Below the pieces are notes generated by a model. The model was given only the letters and a program-made list of their open reading frames with translations, was not told the origin of the DNA and did not search any database. 64,000 nt of DNA from Prorocentrum cordatum. Its lineage: Eukaryota > Sar > Dinophyceae > Prorocentrales > Prorocentraceae. Positions within the stretch are counted from its first letter, which is position 1, and each line of letters starts with the position of its first letter. Of the stretch, positions 22,942-32,339 are shown in pieces. The translations under genes and the position numbers were made by a program. The stretch is taken from contig CAUYUJ010016709.1 of assembly GCA_963575745.1 (NCBI GenBank), forward strand, positions 158,258 to 222,257, written 5' to 3'.

Positions 22942-23358
22942 GCATAAATGAGAACCGTGATGCTGGGATAACAGCCGCTGCGCCGCGTAGACCCTCAAAA
23001 CGTTCTTTGCCCAACCTCGCTGGCGTCGAAGACGTCTATGCCAGGCTGGAAAACTGGGTCTGGGCGCCGTGCTGTGTGCCTCTGTAGTGACCTGCCAGAT
23101 CGACTCCAATTGAGACAGTGTGCCGGCTGGTGCTGGCGAAGAGGACGCTCCCGCCTATCGCAGGCGGCGGGCAGGGAGCTGGGCGCGGGCGCGCGTGGCC
23201 GAAAAGGCAAAACGCACCGACGGGAAAAGCCCCCGTCGGCCCAAGCCAACGCCTAGCAGGAGGAGGAGGAGGAAACCCCTGTGGCCCAGGCGTCTGCCTG
23301 AGGAGGGGCCATTCGCTTGCACTTGCGAGCCGCTGTTCTCCCCCTTGCCCCCCGCGCC

Positions 23359-24303
23359 GCCATGGTCTCAGCAGCCAGGCTCCATTGGATCATCCAGGAG
23401 CTAACGAATGGCCGCCAAGGTGTTGTCAAACTGTGCAGCCACAGCGACAAGCTGATCATGCAGATCTGCCTGTTCCCCGTCTGGCAGCCGACTATGCGGA
23501 ACAGCCTCATGATAAGTTTGCTCCACATGGTGCAGCTGGACATCGACAGCGCTAGTATCGTGGACCACGGGCACAAGAACTCCAAAGGCGACTCCCACAT
23601 CCGTCTTGTCGTGAAGCCCCTTCCGGTTTTCTTCGGAGGCTTCTCTGATACGCCGCCGGACATGCGTACTGCGGTGCAGGAGGGCTCCGAGCGCCAGACG
23701 CACGCCGAGTCCATCGGGCCAGTCTTGGCGCACGAGAAGGATGAGTCGTCCAGCGTGCAGCTTCCTGGTGAAGGTGGCGCGACTGGCTCGGGCTCTGTGG
23801 CGATGGAGAGCGAACCCTGTGCCAAGGAAGAGACTGATATTGATGTGGTGAGGCCCCAGCGGCACGGAAAGGCCATTGTTCCTCAGCAGCACGGCGAGAA
23901 GCACACATTCGTTCCAGGCATGGCCGCGCGCCTTGTTGGCCTCAAGGCTAGGTCGCTGCTAAATGGTCGCGAAGGCACCCTGAGCTTCTACGACGACGCT
24001 GCTGGCCGCTGGGCCTTCAAGACTGGTGCGGAGGCCATTCGTGTCAAGGCATCTTGTCTTGAGCCTATCGGCTCCCATACGAAAAAGTCTCTCGGCATGG
24101 CGTTCCAAAAGGCCGCTTTCGAATGCCAACATGTGGACCCAGTTGCTAACGACCAGGTGTTCCAGATACTGTACGACCTCGCTGCTCAAGAAGGGCAGCC
24201 TGGGGTGGCCGCTGTCTTCCTACCGTTGCTCAGTGACAAGACAGCCTTCGACAAAATGTACTGCCACACGGCCGCCAGGAGTCCTGAGATCGTCTACCAG
24301 TGA
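23359..24303 (+). CDS. Hypothetical host-type protein, 314 residues or an exon of a larger one
   Basis: Function not recognised. Start chosen at the ATG at 23359 (MVSAARLHWIIQELTNG), as upstream residues look non-coding. Residues about 1-100 form a mixed hydrophobic domain (LFPVWQPTMRNSLMISLLHMVQLDID; VKPLPVFFGGFSD). Residues 105-180 are an acidic, low-complexity linker. Residues about 185-240 form a compact domain, FVPGMAARLVGLKARSLLNG then GTLSFYDDAAGRWAF, resembling the small beta-barrel in many dinoflagellate proteins (NG-x-G ... GRW). The C-terminal 70 residues are helical. The end is ambiguous: the TGA overlaps a consensus 5' splice site (CCA/GTGAGT at 24298-24305), so it may instead be an internal exon. 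Codon quality is higher than in flanking repeats. It lies divergently next to the LINE 5' end. Confidence 0.55.
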   Translation, partial: AMVSAARLHWIIQELTNGRQGVVKLCSHSDKLIMQICLFPVWQPTMRNSLMISLLHMVQLDIDSASIVDHGHKNSKGDSHIRLVVKPLPVFFGGFSDTPPDMRTAVQEGSERQTHAESIGPVLAHEKDESSSVQLPGEGGATGSGSVAMESEPCAKEETDIDVVRPQRHGKAIVPQQHGEKHTFVPGMAARLVGLKARSLLNGREGTLSFYDDAAGRWAFKTGAEAIRVKASCLEPIGSHTKKSLGMAFQKAAFECQHVDPVANDQVFQILYDLAAQEGQPGVAAVFLPLLSDKTAFDKMYCHTAARSPEIVYQ

Positions 24304-24615
24304 GTGGCGCTTAGCTGCATTAGTGCATCCATTCTTGTGCCCCCATACGCCATTCCTTGCGCCCCACGTCGTCCGTTGGGTTGCGCTTCTCGTCGTGGCT
24401 GCTGGCGCCCCCATGTATGTTGGGGTTGCGCTTCCCGTCTAAGGTCCTTGTTTCATGTGCTACTCGTTCCTTCGGGCGAGTGCAGTGTTGCCAGGTCTTG
24501 CGGGCGAGATTCGGCTGTGCCTCTCGTGCACGTTGCTGCTCTCCTCGTCCCCCGCTATACTTGCCGCCATTCTCAACGCTGACGTATGCATGTGTGGACA
24601 CCTCAGACGTTGGTC
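24304..24615. other. Intergenic or possible intron after the hypothetical ORF
   Basis: No gene is seen. GGTTGCGCTTCTCGTC (about 24379) and GGTTGCGCTTCCCGTC (about 24423) are two near-identical short repeats 45 bp apart. If GTGAGT at 24300 is a real donor, this stretch is intron; no acceptor could be fixed. Confidence 0.5.
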
Positions 24616-24619
24616 CTCA

Positions 24620-24705
24620 GGGCTGTGGGAAGAAGAAGAAGGAGGAGGAGGAGGAGGAGATGGAGGAGGAGGAGGAGGAGGAGGAGGAGGAGGAGAAGGA
24701 TCGGG
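24620..24705. repeat. (GGA)n microsatellite
   Basis: GAAGAAGAAGGAGGAGG followed by GGA units with one GAT interruption, to about 24702. Frames through it are low-complexity Glu or Gly runs. Confidence 0.9.
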
Positions 24706-24718
24706 GCGGGGCGGCGGT

Positions 24719-25175
24719 CCTACAGTCGGCCTTGACTGGACAGGACGCGCGAGCGGACACGAGACCCCTCCAAGGGCCACACTGCCATCATAAATGTAGG
24801 AGGCATGGGTCGCGAGATACAGGACACAAAGGGTACTCTTGACTTGGGAGGGTCGACCTACTAACCCGGGCCGACTGTACTGCATCGTCGGAAACCTGCG
24901 GCGCGGAGGCAATCGCGCAAACAAGCGGTGGCTCTGCGCGGCCCCAGAACGCCAGCACCTGTGTCACGACCCCCCGGGCGCCAGAAGGCCGACGACCCAC
25001 CGCGGAAGACTGCTCACCTACAGTCGGCCTTGATTGAACAGGACACGCGAGAGGACACAAGACCCTTCCGAGGGCCACATTGCCAGAGGAGTGTAAGAAG
25101 GCACGCGCCGCGAGGCACAGGACACAAAGGGTACCCTTGAACTGGCAGGGTCGACCTACTAATCCGGGCCGCCAG
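24719..25175. repeat. Two diverged tandem units of about 160 bp, 298 bp apart
   Basis: CCTACAGTCGGCCTTGA starts the unit at about 24719 and 25017. The units share AGGGCCACA-TGCCA, CAGGACACAAAGGGTAC and GGGTCGACCTACTAA at matching offsets. The spacer between them (about 24876-25016) includes GAAACCTGCGGCGCG, which reappears near 25617, so the duplicated period probably includes that spacer. Confidence 0.7.
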
Positions 25176-25760
25176 TACTTGGACAAGCAGACAGCAAAAG
25201 ACGGGAGAGAGAGAGAGAGAGGTCTTCGCGGAACCCGTCGTCGAGGAACAGGCGCCGCTGCCACGGGGCCGCGGCGCAGGGAGAGCAACACAGCAGGTGG
25301 GTGCAGAGATGCAGGTACAGGAACGGAAGACGGGCAGCAACGCCAGAGAGCGACGCACCCACGCCCGAAATCGGGCAGACAAAGGGCCATGCCAGGCAGA
25401 AGGCCCACCCGAAGGCCACACCGCGCAGGCAGCGGCACCCGCACAGCGGAGCAGCAGAAGAGGAAGATGCAGGAGAGGGCGCAAAGCAGCAGCAGCAGCA
25501 GCAGCAGCAACACCGGGGAGCAAGCAACAACAGTAGGGGAGCGAACGCAGGGCACAACGAGAGCGGAAACGAAAACGAAGGCCCGAACACAGCAGGAAGC
25601 CCATAGCACAGCATTCGAAACCTGCGGCGCGCAGGGTGGACAGAAACCGCGCGGTCGCACTGGCAATGATGCCCAAAGTCTAATTGCGAGCATATGCCCA
25701 GCCACCAAAAGATGATCGGCGGGCATATCCTTCAGAGTCTCCAAATTGACGGCTGCGACG
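25176..25760. repeat. Low-complexity region with (CAG)n
   Basis: Contains GAGAGAGAGAG near 25205-25220 and CAGCAGCAGCAGCAGCAGC near 25488-25509. No gene is supported; frames here are Arg/Gln/Ala-rich without recognisable motifs. Confidence 0.7.
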
Positions 25761-26112
25761 CAAACGACCCGAGGAAAAAAAAGGAGGAACAGGATGGGCC
25801 AACAGCCACCTGTCAGTCGTGGCCCCTTGACCACGCGGCCTGAATTCTCGGGCGACGCCCGCACTGCAATCTACGGAAATCAGAAAGTGGCAGCGTGGAG
25901 CCCCCCAGAAAGCTGGCCTGAACAAAATGGAACCACTTTGGACACCGGCACAGATCTAACGTTGATTCTGGCTCGGTGGCGGGGGCGTGCTGTCAAAAGT
26001 TGGACCCTGGATAATTTGCTAAAGAACTGGGCGATGCAGGGGGCGAGAGCTAAACCCGGGCGTAGAAACTCAGGACCCACCCCATGATGCCCCAGAGAAC
26101 CCACGGCACCCT

Positions 26113-27015
26113 TCACTCCGCAGTTCCAGTGGCGTCTGACAGGACCGCGGTGAAAGCGAGCACTGGCACAGACACCTCGAGCGAGAATACGGAGGACAGC
26201 CAGTCCCAGATAACGGCTGCTACATTTAACAACCTCGCGGGCCACCTGAACGACCCTGGAAACTTGACGAGGCGCGCGCCCCAGGAAACCAGCGGGCGAC
26301 GCGCGCCGGGATACGTGGGAAGGGGGCGATGGGGGGGAGGGTCGCGCCCTCGGCGACGACGCAGCTCCAGCTGGAACCCGCGCGCCCGTGGGAAAGCCGC
26401 GCAGAGGGGAATGTTGGGCCACCGAGGCGCGACAGTAGAACGCGCGAAAGAGCGCTGCCACCAGGGAGGCCACGCGCGCCAGGGGCGAACGTCACCCTGC
26501 GAAACCAAGCGCCCGAGAGGGAAACTAACTTTCGACAGGGCAGCCGAGATGCGCGCAAGACGCACCCGCGTAGCAACCCCGCTATGAACAAGACCAGGGA
26601 ACTCGAACCCCAGCCCCAGGTCACAGAGCTGCGTGCGCATCGCACGGTTAGAGGAGAACCAGGGACCAGCCATTTGTCTCCAATGAACATTACCGCCCAC
26701 TCTAACAACCTCCTTCGGATCAGGTAGAACTGCATCACGTGCCGGAGAGGAGACGGCGCGCGCCGCGCATGAGTGGGTGGTCATATCAAGTCTGGGGCGG
26801 GGCCTTCGACCCCCAACGCGGCGCTGCCCGCGCTTCCGCACGGCAGCGTCCCAGGCAACTCCCCGCCCATCAGGCCCGATCTGGGCGCCTAAATCTCGCG
26901 CGGCGAACGATTTTGATATTCCCAGCGCTCGCCCGCGCAAGCGACTCCGAGAGACGCCGCGCATGCCGGCGCGCGCTGGGGGGGCCAGGCAGGACCGAGG
27001 TGAACCAGCACGCAT
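26113..27015 (-). pseudogene. Post-RT fragment of LINE-2
   Basis: The stretch ISKSFAARDLGAQIGPDGRG followed by R/A-rich text resembles the segment after the RT in dinoflagellate LINEs, in which an 'ARDLG' phrase precedes an Arg-rich helix. The rest of the frame has no recognisable domain. Assignment is by resemblance and position only. Confidence 0.4.
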
Positions 27016-28037
27016 GCCCCCACATCCATGCGAAGCGCCATGCCAGCATCAAATTTTCAAGCAGGGGCAAGGAATGGCAACTCCAAAATCGCATCCCGCC
27101 CGAACCACAGACTACCTGCATGGCCCGGGATCAGTCGCGGGGGCCCAGGCGTCGGCCATCGGGCGCGCGGACGCGGCGCAAGAGCGAAGAGGAGCGCGCG
27201 AAGAGGAGCGCGCGCAAAAACCGTCAAAGCCCATGAGCCACAGATCATCCGCGATCCCCGATACGCCAGCCACGCGGTCCTCGAGGCGGGGCCAGCAGCT
27301 TCCATCGAAGACGCGAGATCCACGCGTTCCTTCCCGGCGCCGCGCAAGGCCCACCCCCCCGCCATCGCCCCGGGGCGGGCAGGGGGCCCGCAAGGGGTCC
27401 AGGATCGAGCCCAATTGAATCCCCTTGTTCCATGGGCGCCATTGCTCTCTGCGCCTCTGGATCCTGGCTCGTAGCTCAGCCTTCACCTCGGCCTCGGACT
27501 CCTGATTAGCCCCATGTTCCAGCTCATCGGTGCAATCGTCCTGCAAAGACTGGGCGCGGTCGCAGAGGCTCGGGGAGCTGCGGAAGCCAGCGCCAAGGTC
27601 AAAGAAGCGAGCGAGCAGAGGGCAGCGTCGAAAAGCTTGAGAGACTCTCTCGACATTCCGAGCCCGAACTCCCCGCAATGCCGAAATCGCACAGTGCGTC
27701 TTATCGTGGACCTACGCGGTCAACGCATGAGCCATCCGTCTCTCCGTTTGGGCGCAAGCCTCCAACGCGCATTTCTTCGCCAGAGCGAGCTGTTCACCGC
27801 GCGGCGCCAGTCGGGAAGGGGCCCCAGGAACTCAGATGACCAATGCTCGCGGACGGGGGCAACTACTGGCATATAGTCAGACGCCCCCCATGAGAATGGC
27901 CTCCCTGATGACGGGGCGTGCGACAGAAGTCAAAAACGACGGCGGCGGGCTCGGCGAGGTAGAGACGGTCTGGGCGGCTCGCATGCAACGGCGCCCCGCC
28001 TCGAATCGCCCGCCGAGTTTGGCCAGGCCAGCGGCTT

Positions 28038-28667
28038 TCAACCCAGCGAGGGGGCCCCCGAACGAACGGGCCACGGTCGCGCAGGCCCCCAAGACGCCGC
28101 CCAGGGCCATCGCCGCACTGCCTCCCACCATGCCCCAGAGAGCCTGAGCATTCCCCACGTCTTCGAGCGCCTCTGCGGCGCGCCGTCGAAGACGACAGAG
28201 AGTCCGGGTAGGCCAACCAGAAGTAGGGAGGCGAACGTCGCGCACCCAGAGACCCGCGTGGACCAGTGCATTTCAATCGGAGATCTCTCCCAGGATTGAT
28301 AACACAGGGTCGAATGAATGTCCTTGAAGAGGGGGCAGACAGGGGCGGACAAGACGGTCAGAACTCCACTGGCAATCTCAGAGACGCACCCAAAGAAACC
28401 AAGATACGCTCCACGGAGGTCGCGACGCAAGGCGCCCGCATTTTCAGCAGCCCCACGGGTTTCTTGCAGACAGAGAACGCTGGCCCGAAGAGAGTGCACG
28501 CAAGGAAGATGAGGCGATGGCGGCGAAGAGCCCCCAAGTGTCCACGTGAGAGCAGAGAAAGAGGCATCGTGAGAGGCGCAACTGGGCCCACCTGACTCTG
28601 TGCCCGAGCAACTATCAAAACTGACACAGGTGGAAGCCTCTGACGCGAAGGAAACGTTTTCACACAT
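28038..28667 (-). pseudogene. Endonuclease fragment of LINE-2
   Basis: Contains VLCLQETRG (LQETR at 28455-28469), the metal-binding Glu motif of apurinic-type LINE endonucleases, preceded by a hydrophobic strand and followed by GCVSEIASGVLTVLS, which matches the usual Gly-Val-Leu strand. Downstream residues lose the domain pattern, so a frameshift follows. No DWN or SxxDY motif is seen in phase. Confidence 0.55.
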
Positions 28668-28982
28668 CCTTCGATTTCTGAATGAACTGCTCTAGACCCA
28701 GCGCACGGCCGTCTGCATTGTCCTTGGACATGTGACGGACCTTGAAATTCAGCGGGCAGCAGGTGACATGAAACAGCGGGGTGGGTCCTCTCCGGAGCGC
28801 ATCCCGACTTCATCCCCACCGGTACCTTTCGAATTCGCCTAGGGACCTCGGTTATTTGGTTATTCCTGGACAGCGCGACGGAAATAACTACCCATCTTTT
28901 TGTAAAAGAAATCGGCCCGGGGAAAAATATTGCGACGGACGCGAAACGGACACACGTCTGCAGGGCCCTGAGCATTGGTTAT

Positions 28983-29501
28983 CTAGTGCGCTTCGCTGAG
29001 CTTCCAACAATGTTCAGAAAATTTAGACGCCATGGCAGGGGATGGAAAGTCCAACGTCACTTTCTTTTGGAGGTCGCAAGCACGGATGCGAATCGGACTC
29101 AGGCCCATGGAGATGATGTCGTGAACCGCTCGTTCCAGAGCCTGCGCCATGAAACGGTCCGTGAAGACAAGAATAAGGGACCGATGAGCCTCATCGAGCG
29201 ACGCCGAGCTGTCCCCCGGTGTGCCTGTCGAAGCATCGGCACGAACATCAATCGCGCGCCGCTTGCCGAGGACTGGGTGAGACGCGGGAGGGTTGGAAGC
29301 AGCCATTCGTTGAACCTGCCCAACTGCACCCGAACGAGCCTGAACCGAACTCTGCTTAGCAAGGACGCCCTCGAACGTGGAACTCGATTCCTTGAAGGGC
29401 TGACCTTGATTGGCGATCGTGGCGCTGATGCTCGAGAATCTGTCCAGTCGCTCGACGGTGCTCGGCGAACATCTCCTGCAGGGTCGCGAGATCGACGGCA
29501 A
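28983..29501 (-). pseudogene. ORF1-like frame of LINE-2
   Basis: An open frame of 172 codons without an ATG at its head; the frame continues toward the spliced-leader relic. It reads as a Ser/Ala-rich linker (about 1-100), then a compact segment LILVFTDRFMAQALERAVHD with SMGLSPIRIRACDLQKKVTL and MASKFSEHCWKLSEAH. The alternation of helices and strands (SxLIxxF....A......I) fits an RRM-like or LINE ORF1 domain, but I recognise no diagnostic residues. Its position upstream of the endonuclease piece is the main argument for ORF1. Confidence 0.4.
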
Positions 29502-29651
29502 TGGCTGCAGACGCTCAGAAGAAAGGTAAGGGGGGCAGGAACCCGCACTGAGGACAGGACAGGGCGGATGAACAACCGCTTCTTGGCCACGACTCTCGAG
29601 CCAGGCCTTTGGCTGCGATCAGGCTCGAAGCCGCTGGCCGCTGGTTCCGAC

Positions 29652-29670
29652 CGTGAGCAAAAATGGCTAC

Positions 29671-29673
<3 letters not shown>
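29652..29673 (-). other. Degenerate DinoSL relic
   Basis: On the minus strand this reads TCCGTAGCCATTTTTGCTCA plus two further bases. It differs from the DinoSL consensus at two of 22 positions (a T in place of G after the T run and a C in place of A near the 3' end). It directly abuts the GAT tract on its 5' side and lies about 150 bases upstream of the LINE-2 ORF1-like frame. A spliced leader in genomic DNA outside an SL gene (no SL intron or Sm site follows) indicates insertion of a trans-spliced transcript. Confidence 0.7.
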
Positions 29674-29735
<62 letters not shown>

Positions 29736-29742
29736 CTGATGG

Positions 29743-29786
<44 letters not shown>

Positions 29787-29823
29787 GTGATGGTGATGGT
29801 GATGGTGATGGTGATGGTGGTGG

Positions 29824-29878
<55 letters not shown>

Positions 29879-29879
29879 G
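29674..29879. repeat. (GAT)n microsatellite next to the spliced-leader relic
   Basis: GAT units with GAC, AAT, GCT and GGT variants; a (GGTGAT)n section lies near 29785-29825. It begins directly at the SL 5' base. Asp-, Met- or Ile-rich frames across it are artefacts. Confidence 0.95.
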
Positions 29880-30551
29880 GCGATGGTGATGATGACGACT
29901 GCAGTGCTACACTGCGGGGCGAAACGCTGCGACACAGCCACCGACGACCACCACCACCCTCGGGAGGGAGGCGCAGTCCGCGCAGCAATGATGGTCCAAT
30001 CGAGGAAGCAAATGCTCCCACCCGTGAGAAGGTTACGGCGCTGCGTGAGCCAGCCCCCTTCCTCTCAGAACGCGCAGGACGAAACACCACAGTCGAGAAT
30101 TACTGCGCAGCGCTGTACGCGCGACGAGTCGTGACGCGCCCGTGCCATGTTCACGGTCAGACGTTGTGGGTGCGTCCGTGCGCGCATGGATACGCATCAT
30201 CGTTTTGACCACACGCTGTCAAGCTCTCTGAATGACCAACTGTCTGGGCCACGCAAACTGCGAGTGCTCAGCTGGCGCTGACACGGCAACCACCCCTGAC
30301 AGAAGGAGCACCGCTCGATTTTAGTTTGAAGCGAGGGGCTGGCATTGGACATGTCGCCATCGTCAATTCACTCGTCCCACTGCTTAAACTGCTTCGTACG
30401 GCCAGTCGCTTCGCGCGATTTGGGGCTGTGGAGTCCCTGGGCTGAACGGCGCTCCATCATCACGTGCGCCCCCATCACCACACTAGGCGGACCTGCGCAC
30501 AAGGCATCTTTGACACGCCATAAGGCATCGCATTCCGCCTTGTCGAATACA
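29880..30551. other. Intergenic region with no supported gene
   Basis: I see no domain, RNA gene or repeat with a partner elsewhere. A plus-strand frame from 29986 lacks recognisable motifs and begins inside repeat-flanking DNA. Confidence 0.5.
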
Positions 30552-31440
30552 CCATCCCAGCGACTCCCACCAGCCCAGCCCTCTGAGCCTGAGTGGTCTG
30601 AGGAGATCGCTCTGCTACCCCCCGCCCCTTGTCCCATTCGGGGAGGGAGGGGGGGGTTTGGCCCCAGAGGGCCTCACGAGGGCGCAGGAAGAGCCCAAGA
30701 GGGCCTCCAGGACCCCTCAAGACACCCCAAGATGTCCCAAGATACTGTCGAAACGTATCGTAAGGACGGGTGGTAAGGACGTAAGACCCTTGGAGGCCAT
30801 AGTTGGATTTGTTGGGCGACGGGCGACCAGTGAAAACGGCAAAAGACGGGCCGCAGTGGCAATGACGCAAGGGTACCCTAGAAAAGGCACGCGTCCTTAC
30901 TATGTGCGTTGACTGTAGCCTTAATGATACCTGCAAGTGACCTCAATACCGCCCCAGGACGGCCCCAAGAGCCCTCCGAGCCTCCTTAGAGCCCCCAGGA
31001 ATCCAAAATCCTTCAAAACCGGTGTGTTGTCCAATGCGTTTGGCCTTCTCGCCTTTTCGCTTCCCAAGGGCTTCTCGCCTTTTCGCTTCCCAAGGGCTTT
31101 CCAAAACTCAAGATGGCCCCAAGAGGACCCAAGATGGGCCCATGATGGCCCCAAGACGGCCCCAAGACCCCGAAGAGCGCACCAGTAAGGCCCCTAGAGG
31201 CGAGGCGAATTTTCGGGCCCAGATGGGGGTACCCTGATCTACGCCGCTCTATGTTTTGCTCGACGGCCTCCAATATGTCCCCAAGAGGGCCTCCAAGGCC
31301 TCCAGGAGGGCTCCAAGAGAGCCCCAAGAACGCCCCAGAAGGCCCCAAGAGAGACCTTATTAGAGAGCCCAAGAGGCATTCCTCCAAGATGCTCACCAAA
31401 GGGCCCCCCGATGGCCTTCAAAGGCCTCCAAGACGCTCCC
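30552..31440 (+). repeat. Dispersed repeat family A, copy 2 (interrupted)
   Basis: The head begins GACTCCCACCAGCCCAGCCC and includes CATTCGGGGAGGGAGG. A short CCAAGA-type array follows to about 30745. The array resumes at about 30950-31440, with CTTCTCGCCTTTTCGCTTCC present twice in tandem (31048 and 31072). The 30750-30945 stretch between the halves is unrelated sequence flanked by GGTAAGGACG and CGTCCTTAC, which are inverted, so it may be a small insertion. Confidence 0.75.
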
Positions 31441-32029
31441 AGAGCGAAAGATCGCAAAATTCTCTTGATATTGTCTCCTGTCGTCGTCGTCGTCGTCGTC
31501 CCGCGCTTCCTGCGGCTGCCTTGGTTGAACGGCTGTCTGTCGGCCCTCCCTGCACGCCAGACGACCAGCGCGCGCGTCGGCGGTGCTCGCGCGCCAAACG
31601 CAGCGCACGCACGGCGAGCGAGCAGAGCAGCAGCGGCAGGCCACCCTACCACTTGCCGTCGCTCGGACGTCCATTTCCCGTGCATTTGTCGGTTTCGTGC
31701 ATGGTCCTCGATGGTTCTTGCCGAGAAAAAATGCCCACGTCCGAGCGATGCCAAGACCAAGGCGGCCCCCGGGCACGCACAGAGTAATGCGGGCACCGCA
31801 GGCAACGACAGGCAACCGCTCACCGAGGTGCTGCACATCCCTTATCAGGGCAACTCGCCTGGTGGATGCTCGTGGATTGGTCCATGGGGACACACGAAGC
31901 GTCCATCATCATCCTGGGCATGAGCTGCCGACATCCGGCATCTACGTCAACAACTCTTGAGGTCTGGTCACGTAACGGGTTCCAACAAACCCAGAGGTCC
32001 GATGCCGTGATGTGTTCAATGCGCGGTCC
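31441..32029. other. Intergenic region with (GTC)n run
   Basis: A GTCGTCGTCGTCGTC run at about 31481-31500. TGGGGACACACGAAGCGTCC near 31885 resembles GTGGGGATACGCGAAGCGTC at 15465. No gene is recognised; the Arg/Ala-rich frames on both strands have no motif. Confidence 0.5.
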
Positions 32030-32145
32030 CCGGAAGTCTCGACCCATTCCCCAGGACCGGTTTTTCATCCTGAGTCGTTTTTTGACGGTCCCGAGGCCCG
32101 GCGAGGGCCCCTAGGGGCCGAAATGTGCGAAACACCTCCGTCGTC
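32030..32145 (+). repeat. Dispersed repeat family B, copy 1
   Basis: Contains CCGGTTTTTCATCCTGAGTC, GTTTTTTGACGG, CCGAGGCCCGGCGAGGGCCC and GGGGCCGAAA in that order. The same core is found at 34885-35000 and 51010-51145 on this strand and at 36362-36480 and 47725-47850 on the other. Confidence 0.8.
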
Positions 32146-32339
32146 GGATCTCTGGGGACATGTCCTCCAGGCATTATCACACGTGCCTGTTTCGCTGCTC
32201 GTCGCAGCTTGTCGTGGGCGAACAACTTGCGCCCGCAAAAGCCTGGCACCACGGAGTGCCCGCATGGACATTTGACATCGATGGGCCTGTTTTCCACCAC
32301 CACCACCACCACCAAATTCAAGCCGTTCGACAAGCATGA

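Larger units (their letters stand above)
25880..29651 (-). mobile_element. Heavily decayed LINE (LINE-2 of this window) preceded by a spliced-leader relic
   Basis: Scattered minus-strand frames show LINE signatures in order: an ORF1-like frame (29501-28983), an endonuclease piece with LQETR (28455-28469) and GVLTVL, and a post-RT piece with AARDLGAQIGPDGR (about 26900). The RT YADD box was not found, so the core has decayed or been deleted between about 28000 and 27050. The 5' side carries a DinoSL-like sequence at 29652-29673. Limits are approximate. Confidence 0.6.

Noticed and set aside
29663-30208. Asp-rich ORF (181 codons) over the GAT tract
   Set aside because: Low-complexity translation of (GAT)n; the start lies in the spliced-leader relic on the opposite strand.
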